Source of the DNA: Rhizobium etli 8C-3
GTDB taxonomy: Bacteria; Pseudomonadota; Alphaproteobacteria; Rhizobiales; Rhizobiaceae
Assembly: GCF_001908375.1 (NCBI RefSeq)
Contig: NZ_CP017241.1
Span: forward strand, 3,737,501-3,801,500
DNA: 64,000 nucleotides
Direction of reading: 5' to 3'
This document shows positions 58,425-64,000 of the stretch, one piece after another. The translations under genes and the position numbers were made by a program. The notes beneath the pieces are model-generated. The model searched no databases, had not been told where the DNA came from, and saw only the letters and a list, made by a program, of their open reading frames with translations. How positions within the stretch are numbered: position 1 is the stretch's first letter; each line of letters begins with the position of its first letter.

Positions 58425-59084
58425 TTGATCCATTTCGAGAATGTCGGTTTGCGCTATGGCATGGGCCCGGAGATTCTCCGGGACCTCACCTTCGATATTC
58501 CGAAAAAGTCCTTTCAGTTCCTGACAGGTCCGTCTGGCGCCGGGAAGACGACGCTTCTGCGCCTGCTTTTTTTGTCGCTGCAGCCGACACGAGGTCTGAT
58601 CCGCATGTTCGGACGCGACATTTCCGACATTCCGCGGCCTGAGCTGCCTCTGCTTCGCCGCCGCGTGGGGATTGTCTTTCAGGATTTCCGCCTGCTCGAT
58701 CATCTCACGACCTATGAGAATGTCGCGCTGCCGCTTCGCGTACGCGGCAAGGACGAGAGCTCTTACAAGACAGACGTGCTCGAACTGCTGAAATGGGTGG
58801 GGCTGGGCGAGCGCATCAATGTGCTTCCGCCGGTGCTTTCAGGCGGCGAGAAACAGCGCGCGGCAATCGCCCGGGCGCTGATCGACCGGCCCGAGGTTCT
58901 GCTTGCCGACGAGCCGACTGGCAACGTCGACCCGCCGATGGCACGCCGCCTGCTGAACCTCTTTCTCGAACTCAACCGCCTTGGTACAGCTGTCGTGATC
59001 GCAACTCACGATCTGACATTGATGGACCAGGTGGAAGCCCGCCGCATGATCCTTTCGGAAGGGCATCTTGACGTCTATGATTGA
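58425..59084 (+). CDS. ftsE: Cell division ATP-binding protein FtsE
   Basis: ABC ATPase that with FtsX regulates peptidoglycan hydrolases at the septum. 219 residues; Walker A GPSGAGKTTLL, signature LSGGEKQRAAIARAL, Walker B VLLADEPTGNVD. Start TTG 58425 gives the expected beginning IHFENVGLRYGMGPEILRDL. Its stop overlaps the ftsX start by eight bases (ATG at 59077). Confidence 0.95.
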   Translation: MIHFENVGLRYGMGPEILRDLTFDIPKKSFQFLTGPSGAGKTTLLRLLFLSLQPTRGLIRMFGRDISDIPRPELPLLRRRVGIVFQDFRLLDHLTTYENVALPLRVRGKDESSYKTDVLELLKWVGLGERINVLPPVLSGGEKQRAAIARALIDRPEVLLADEPTGNVDPPMARRLLNLFLELNRLGTAVVIATHDLTLMDQVEARRMILSEGHLDVYD

Positions 59085-60090
59085 GCCCGCATCAAAAAAC
59101 CGCGCGCAAAGCCCCGCCCAAGCACAGCAGAAGCGGGCGGAAATGCGCGTGCGGCCAACGGCGCCGATCCTTCCGCCCTCGAATATCCAGGGCAACGCAC
59201 TGACCGTCGTCATCGCCATCATGGCCTTCCTCGCCTGCCTGACGCTTGGCGGCGTCAGCATGGTGCGTTCGACAGCGGCCAGCTGGGAGAGCCAGATCTC
59301 CCGCGAGATCACCATCCAGATCAAGCCGGACGACGGCCTCGATATGGAAAAGGCGCTGACGCAGGCACGCGATATCGCCATGACCTTTGTCGGCACCAAA
59401 AGCGGCCAGATCTTAGATGACGCGGCAACGGCCCGTCTGCTGGAGCCATGGCTCGGCAGCGGCCTTGACATCAAGGAGCTCCCCGTCCCCCGCCTGGTGA
59501 TTATTACCATCGACGAGACGAACCCGCCCGATTTTGACGCGATGCGCTCACTGCTGAAGGAGAGCATCCCTCAGGCCTCGCTGGACGATCACCGCACATG
59601 GGTCGATCGCCTCGTTTCAATGGCGCATACGACTGTCATGCTCGGCACCGGCGTGTTGCTGCTCGTCTTCATCGCCATGGTGCTGACGGTCGTCTTTGCG
59701 ACACGTGGCGCGCTTTCCGGCAACCGCCATATCGTCGAGGTCTTGCATTTCGTGGGCGCCGAAAGCTCCTTCGTCGCGACTGAGTTCCAGAAGCATTTCC
59801 TGAAGATCAGTCTCAAGGGATCGGCAATCGGCAGCGCTTTGGCGGCTCTCTTTTTCTTGGCGGCGGGCTTCCTGCAGAGCCGAACGATTGCGACGCCGCA
59901 GACCGATCAAGCGACGGCTCTCTTCGGCACCTTCTCGGTCGGAGCCCTTGGTTACCTCGGCATCTTTGCGACGATGATCGTCATTGCATTGCTGACGACG
60001 CTCACAGCGCGACTGACGGTGATGCGCACGATCTACGAAATCGATACGCTGCGCTCCGATCCGACGCGAAGCGATGGCATCGCGAATTGA
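59077..60090 (+). CDS. ftsX: Cell division protein FtsX
   Basis: Membrane partner of FtsE, 337 residues with four membrane segments and a large periplasmic loop after the first (about 60-190) that in other species binds hydrolase activators. The N-terminus is polar and Gln-rich. ATG 59077 overlaps the end of ftsE, implying coupling. Confidence 0.93.
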   Translation: MIEPASKNRAQSPAQAQQKRAEMRVRPTAPILPPSNIQGNALTVVIAIMAFLACLTLGGVSMVRSTAASWESQISREITIQIKPDDGLDMEKALTQARDIAMTFVGTKSGQILDDAATARLLEPWLGSGLDIKELPVPRLVIITIDETNPPDFDAMRSLLKESIPQASLDDHRTWVDRLVSMAHTTVMLGTGVLLLVFIAMVLTVVFATRGALSGNRHIVEVLHFVGAESSFVATEFQKHFLKISLKGSAIGSALAALFFLAAGFLQSRTIATPQTDQATALFGTFSVGALGYLGIFATMIVIALLTTLTARLTVMRTIYEIDTLRSDPTRSDGIAN

Positions 60091-60156
60091 ACGGCTCAGT
60101 CTTTTTTGCCACGAAAGTGTCTGTTCCCTGCCGCAATCTCTATATATTCACGATTT

Positions 60157-60873
60157 ATGACCATGGGCCATACTAGACGCACTCCGATTCGTCCCGACCC
60201 GGCGCTTGCCAGCTACGGCGTCGAAACGCTGCGTCGTGGTCCGCTGCGCCGGATGTTGCGATGGGGCGGTTTCGCCTTCGTCCTGGCAAGCGCGCTGCTT
60301 TTCGTCGGCTTCCTGCGGTTTGCCGATTCCGTAACCACCTTGAAACCTCCGGCCGAACCGAAAGCCGATGCCATCGTCGTTTTGACGGGCGGCTATCAGC
60401 GCATCGATCAGGCCGTCGAACTGCTTGAGAAGGGCGCGGGCAGGAGGCTGCTGATATCGGGCGTTCACCCGTCGACAACGCCGGGGCAGATTCGCAAAAC
60501 CACATCGGCACCCGCTGATCTTTTCGACTGCTGCGTCGACATCGGCTATGACGCGATCGACACGATCGGCAATGCGCAGGAAGCTGCAAACTGGATCCAT
60601 GCCAAAGGCTACAAGAGCGTTCTGATCGTCACCAACAACTACCACATGCCACGCAGTCTCGCCGAACTCGCCTATGTCGATGCCGAAACCCAGTTCATCC
60701 CCTACCCGGTCGTCAATTCCGACTTGAAGACCAGGGCCTGGTTCACCGATCCAAATGCGCTTCGCGTCATGCTCGCCGAATATGCCAAGGTGCTTCTGGC
60801 AGGGGCGCGCAACATCACCGGCTTCGGGCGCCATCCCGGCCTTCGCTCGGCAAGCATCACGGGCCCGGGCTGA
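60157..60873 (+). CDS. YdcF family (DUF218) protein
   Basis: 238 residues from ATG 60157. One membrane segment near 40-60, then the DUF218 fold with DAIVVLTGGYQRIDQAVELL, GRRLLISGVHPS and SVLIVTNNYHMPRS. The family includes SanA and ElyC, linked to envelope integrity and lipid-carrier metabolism; exact role unknown. Follows ftsX after 66 bases. Confidence 0.9.
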   Translation: MTMGHTRRTPIRPDPALASYGVETLRRGPLRRMLRWGGFAFVLASALLFVGFLRFADSVTTLKPPAEPKADAIVVLTGGYQRIDQAVELLEKGAGRRLLISGVHPSTTPGQIRKTTSAPADLFDCCVDIGYDAIDTIGNAQEAANWIHAKGYKSVLIVTNNYHMPRSLAELAYVDAETQFIPYPVVNSDLKTRAWFTDPNALRVMLAEYAKVLLAGARNITGFGRHPGLRSASITGPG

Positions 60874-60960
60874 TTTCCATCAAGCGCTTTTTATGAAAGC
60901 CATTATCGTGTAGGCAGGTCCAGCCCGCCGTTTTCGCGGATACTGGCTTTGGAAAATTTC

Positions 60961-61758
60961 ATGATCGCCCTGCGTTCCGTTCTCTTCAATACGATCTTCT
61001 ACGCCAACCTCATCATCCGGATGATCGCGCTTTCGCCCTATTATTTCGTCGCGCCCCGCAAGACCGCCTATGCAATTCCCAAGAACTGGGCGCTTTCGAA
61101 CCATTGGCTGATGGAAAAGATCGTCGGGACGACCTTTGAGATCGACGGCCTAGAGAACCTGCCGGACGGCAGCTACATCCTCGCACCCAAGCACCAGTCC
61201 TTCTGGGACACCTATGCACTGCTGCCCTGGTTGAAAGACCCGGTTTACATCCTCAAGCGCGAATTGATGTGGATCCCGCTGTTCGGCTGGTATGCGAAGA
61301 AACAGCGCATGATCCCGGTCGATCGCGGCGCACGCGGCAAGGTGATGGTCGAGGTGCTGAAGCGCACCAAGCAAGAGCTTGCGACAGGCCGGCAACTGAT
61401 CATCTATCCAGAAGGCACACGGCGGCCCCCGGGCGCAGAACCGCTCTACAAATACGGCATTGCCCGCATGTATCGGGATCTCGGCATTCCGGTCGTGCCG
61501 GTGGCCATGCATCCCGGCCTTTTCTGGCCGCGCCGCAGCGCCGTGCGCCGTCCCGGCCATTTCAAGGTTCGCATCCTGCCTGCCATTCCGCCGGGCATGG
61601 ATCCGGATCAATTCTTCGAGCATCTGATCGAGGTGACCGAAAAGGCGAGCGACGAACTTCTGGTCGATACGGTTGCGCGCAATCCGCACCTGCCACTGCC
61701 GGCGAGCGCCGTCGAGAGGCTTGCGCAGTTGCGGAAGGCAACGGCTGCTTCCGCCTAA
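60961..61758 (+). CDS. plsC: 1-acyl-sn-glycerol-3-phosphate acyltransferase
   Basis: Second acylation of glycerol phosphate in phospholipid synthesis. 265 residues; the H-x4-D motif is in KHQSFWDTYALL (about residue 78) and the second motif in YPEGTRRPPG. ATG 60961 preferred over TTG 60949. Stop overlaps that of the converging chaC-like gene by four bases. Confidence 0.94.
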   Translation: MIALRSVLFNTIFYANLIIRMIALSPYYFVAPRKTAYAIPKNWALSNHWLMEKIVGTTFEIDGLENLPDGSYILAPKHQSFWDTYALLPWLKDPVYILKRELMWIPLFGWYAKKQRMIPVDRGARGKVMVEVLKRTKQELATGRQLIIYPEGTRRPPGAEPLYKYGIARMYRDLGIPVVPVAMHPGLFWPRRSAVRRPGHFKVRILPAIPPGMDPDQFFEHLIEVTEKASDELLVDTVARNPHLPLPASAVERLAQLRKATAASA

Positions 61759-62285
61759 GCGGCCCGCAACCGCTCGACCTCGCCGGCGACCCGCTCCAGC
61801 CAATGGTCGCGAATGCCCATCTCCTTCAGATGCAAAAGCGTATTGAAGACATAGGCGTCGTTCGAACCGGATCGACCTTTTGCCCCATGCACCATGCGCG
61901 CAGCTGCCGAGGCATCGAGTGCACCAGCATATTGAGCGTGGTCGCGATCAACGACGTAGGCAATCGCCTTGATGTTGCGTCGGCCGGGAAGCGATAGCGG
62001 CACATGCCGCTCCCGATAGACGTTGGTGACGAGCTCGCGGGCGCGCAGATAGTCCATCACCTCGTCCCGCCTCTCCAAGGCCACGCGAAATGCTATGCCG
62101 CGGCAGGAGCCGCCACGATCGAGGCCCAGCACGAGACCTGGATTTTGCTGCGTCCCGCGGTGAACCCAGGAATGGACGCATAGCGATCGCCGGTAGCCGT
62201 AAACGAGAGCCTGAGAGCGCTCAAGAAACTCGAAGCCCGGATTCCACATCAGTGATCCGTAGCCAAATACCCAAAATTCGTCCAT
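61755..62285 (-). CDS. ChaC-like gamma-glutamylcyclotransferase
   Basis: 176 residues. Substrate motif GYGSLMWNPGF at the N-terminus is typical of ChaC-type enzymes that cleave glutathione to 5-oxoproline and Cys-Gly. Probable catalytic Glu is in the REL-V-NVYRE segment. Divergent from the DUF2125 gene with 52 bases between starts. Confidence 0.92.
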   Translation of the reverse strand: MDEFWVFGYGSLMWNPGFEFLERSQALVYGYRRSLCVHSWVHRGTQQNPGLVLGLDRGGSCRGIAFRVALERRDEVMDYLRARELVTNVYRERHVPLSLPGRRNIKAIAYVVDRDHAQYAGALDASAAARMVHGAKGRSGSNDAYVFNTLLHLKEMGIRDHWLERVAGEVERLRAA

Positions 62286-62337
62286 ATCGCACGCCAGACC
62301 GAAATTCCCATTCGCGATTCACCATTGGAGATCCATC

Positions 62338-63339
62338 ATGGCAGCGTCAAGCCAATCCGGCAGCGGCAGAAAATTCTGGTTGCTCGGCTTGGGCATCGTT
62401 CTGGTTATCGCGATCTATACCGGCGGCTGGTTTTACGCAGCCGCCCACCTCAAGGAGACCGTGCTGAAGGTTATTGCGCCGCGCAGCACGGCCGGCGTCA
62501 GCGGTGAATGCGCCGATATCGACTTTCGCGGCTACCCGTTCCGCATTGGCCTTTATTGCTCGAAGGTGGGTGTGGACGACAACACGAACGGCGTCTCGGC
62601 TTCCTTTGGTGAACTTCGTTCCGCAGCGCAGGTTTACGCGCCGGGCCATATCGTCTGGGAACTCGATTCGCCGGCCGAAATCCGCACGGCAAACGGCCTT
62701 TCGATCTCGGCGCAGTGGGAAAACCTGCAATCCAGCCTGGTAACGAGGCTTAACGGCATCGACCGTACCTCCATGGTCATCGACGGACTGAAGGCAATCG
62801 CTGTGTCGTCCCATACCGGACAAACGGTCAATGTCGATGCAGGACGCACGGAAGTCCACCTCCGCCAGAATGCCGGCGATCTCGACGGTGCCTTCTCCCT
62901 GCGGGATGCAAATGCCCTGATCAAGGACTGGCCGCAGGTCTTCCCCAAATTCTCGGCGAGCGCAGATATCACCCTTGCGGGCAAAGGCGGAATGATCGAC
63001 GGCAGCGATCCGCAGGGGCTTTATGGAGCAAGCGGAGAGCTGCGCAAGGCCGTGGCCGATATCGGCGACGGCAAGGTGATGACGTTGACAGGGCCCTTCT
63101 CCTTCGATGAGCAAGGCTTTCTGTCCGGCAAGTTCAAGCTGGAGATCGAGCAACTCGGCCCCTGGCGCGACAGCCTGAAACAGGCCCTCCCGGAAATCGC
63201 CAAGACCGTCGATACCGCCGCCAAGCTTCTGAAGGCGCTCGCAGTCGGCGGCGACAGGGTTTCGGTCGACCTCGTCGTTCAGCGCGGCAATGCCACCGTA
63301 AGCGGCTTCATCCCGCTCGGTACGATCCCACCGATCTGA
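62338..63339 (+). CDS. DUF2125 domain protein
   Basis: 333-residue protein, expected to be membrane-anchored. One N-terminal helix (LLGLGIVLVIAIYTGGWFYAA), then a domain expected in the periplasm with GECADIDFRGYPFRIGLYCS, the family signature. Confined to alphaproteobacteria; function unknown. Its stop is three bases from that of tyrA. Confidence 0.9.
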   Translation: MAASSQSGSGRKFWLLGLGIVLVIAIYTGGWFYAAAHLKETVLKVIAPRSTAGVSGECADIDFRGYPFRIGLYCSKVGVDDNTNGVSASFGELRSAAQVYAPGHIVWELDSPAEIRTANGLSISAQWENLQSSLVTRLNGIDRTSMVIDGLKAIAVSSHTGQTVNVDAGRTEVHLRQNAGDLDGAFSLRDANALIKDWPQVFPKFSASADITLAGKGGMIDGSDPQGLYGASGELRKAVADIGDGKVMTLTGPFSFDEQGFLSGKFKLEIEQLGPWRDSLKQALPEIAKTVDTAAKLLKALAVGGDRVSVDLVVQRGNATVSGFIPLGTIPPI

Positions 63340-63342
63340 GGC

Positions 63343-64000
63343 TCAGTTCGTCTTCGTATCCTGCGCATGTGGGCGACCGAAGTCTGGCGTGTCCACATCC
63401 TGGCCTGCCTGGACGATCGAGCGGCGGATCGCCCGAGTGCGGCTGAAGAGCTCGAAAAGCTTGTCGCCCTCGCCCCAGCGGATCGCCCGCTGCAGATAGG
63501 CAAGATCTTCCGAAAAGCGCGCCAGCATTTCGAGGATCGCATCCTTGTTGTGCAGGCAGACGTCACGCCACATCGTCGGATCGGAGGCTGCCAGGCGCGT
63601 AAAGTCGCGGAAGCCCGAGGCGGAGTACTTGATCACCTCCGATTCAGTCACGGTTTCCAGATCGTCGGCCGTGCCCACAATGTTGTAGGCAATGATGTGC
63701 GGCAGGTGCGAGACGATGGCGAGAACCTTGTCGTGGTGGTCGGCGTCCATCTCATCGACCTTGGAGCCAAGGCTTTCCCAGAATTTGCGAAGCTTTTTGA
63801 GCGCGCCCTCATCCGTACCCGCAATCGGCGTGAAGATGCACCAGCGGCCTTCGAAAAGGCCTGGGAAGCCGGCGTCGGGACCGGATTTTTCCGTACCGGC
63901 CAGCGGATGGCCGGGGATGAAGTGCACATGCGGCGGCATATGCGGTTGCATTTGCGCGATGACCGAAGCCTTGGTGGATCCGACGTCGGTGACGATCGCG
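63343..64000 (-). CDS. tyrA: Prephenate/arogenate dehydrogenase, 5' end outside the window
   Basis: Tyrosine pathway enzyme that oxidatively decarboxylates prephenate or arogenate. The C-terminal 218 or so residues are visible: DVGSTKASV, FIPGHPLAGTEKSGPDAG with substrate-binding His and Glu, and VSHLPHIIAYNIVGT. The N-terminal Rossmann part lies beyond 64000. The frame runs open to the window edge. Confidence 0.95.
   Translation of the reverse strand, partial: AIVTDVGSTKASVIAQMQPHMPPHVHFIPGHPLAGTEKSGPDAGFPGLFEGRWCIFTPIAGTDEGALKKLRKFWESLGSKVDEMDADHHDKVLAIVSHLPHIIAYNIVGTADDLETVTESEVIKYSASGFRDFTRLAASDPTMWRDVCLHNKDAILEMLARFSEDLAYLQRAIRWGEGDKLFELFSRTRAIRRSIVQAGQDVDTPDFGRPHAQDTKTN

Overview
The window is an ordinary-looking stretch of alphaproteobacterial chromosome, most likely from the Rhizobium/Agrobacterium group and probably Rhizobium itself. 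This rests on gene content and order (M23 peptidase-clpB-lysE-DUF4167-prmC-prfA-ptsP-lysC; argH-lptM-lysA-TIGR02302; cpdR-hpt; ftsE-ftsX-ydcF-plsC-chaC-DUF2125-tyrA), high GC codon usage, frequent GTG/TTG starts, and families nearly confined to Rhizobiales (DUF4167, DUF1178, DUF2125, TIGR02302, CpdR). No sequence search was run. Family names come from recognising motifs, and start codons were chosen by ribosome binding sites and usual family lengths.

Layout. 1-14.5 kb: cell-wall peptidase (5' truncated by the window), ClpB, a LysE exporter, then a leftward translation/nitrogen-PTS/aspartate-family block (lysC, ptsP, prfA, prmC, DUF4167), a class III cyclase with a zinc ribbon, and a small DUF421 membrane operon. 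14.5-15.1 kb holds no convincing gene. 15.1-24.3 kb: amidase, ubiG, a DUF1178-nitrilase-grxC operon, a decayed comF next to an NDUFAF5-like methyltransferase, an orphan Flp pilin, and a leftward ppiC-argJ-GNAT-mutT run. 24.5-35 kb: secA with a strong terminator, a flippase plus FemAB-like acyltransferase pair, an acyl-CoA ligase, an aldo/keto reductase, and a TetR/MFS divergent pair with a perfect palindrome between them. 35.1-37.4 kb is the most accessory-looking part: tRNA-Leu(CAA), gene-poor sequence, a DUF1643 gene, a frameshifted secreted-protein gene and a small acidic protein.

37.5-49.5 kb: a Kef-type antiporter carrying a cyclic-nucleotide-binding domain, membrane and redox proteins (YqaA, DsbB), HNH nuclease, AlkA, GluQ, YihY, an SDR, a HIG1-like protein, PduO-type cobalamin adenosyltransferase, rhomboid protease, etfBA behind a LiuR-like palindrome, and 3-hydroxybutyryl-CoA dehydrogenase. 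49.5-64 kb: TlpA, argH-lptM-lysA, a large low-complexity membrane protein, cpdR, hpt, an orphan plus-strand terminator suggesting a small RNA, ftsEX and envelope/lipid genes, and a 5'-truncated tyrA.

Functionally the region is dominated by housekeeping: protein quality control and export (ClpB, SecA, PpiC, DsbB, TlpA), translation termination and tRNA modification (PrfA, PrmC, GluQ), amino acid synthesis (LysC, ArgJ, ArgH, LysA, TyrA), fatty-acid and electron-transfer metabolism (EtfAB, Hbd), and cell envelope and division (FtsEX, PlsC, M23). No CRISPR array, insertion sequence, integrase, toxin-antitoxin pair or defence island was seen. The best second-look items are the candidate small RNA at about 57.2-57.46 kb, the etf operator, the decayed comF, the prfA-prmC-DUF4167 cluster, and the cyclase plus cNMP-gated antiporter.
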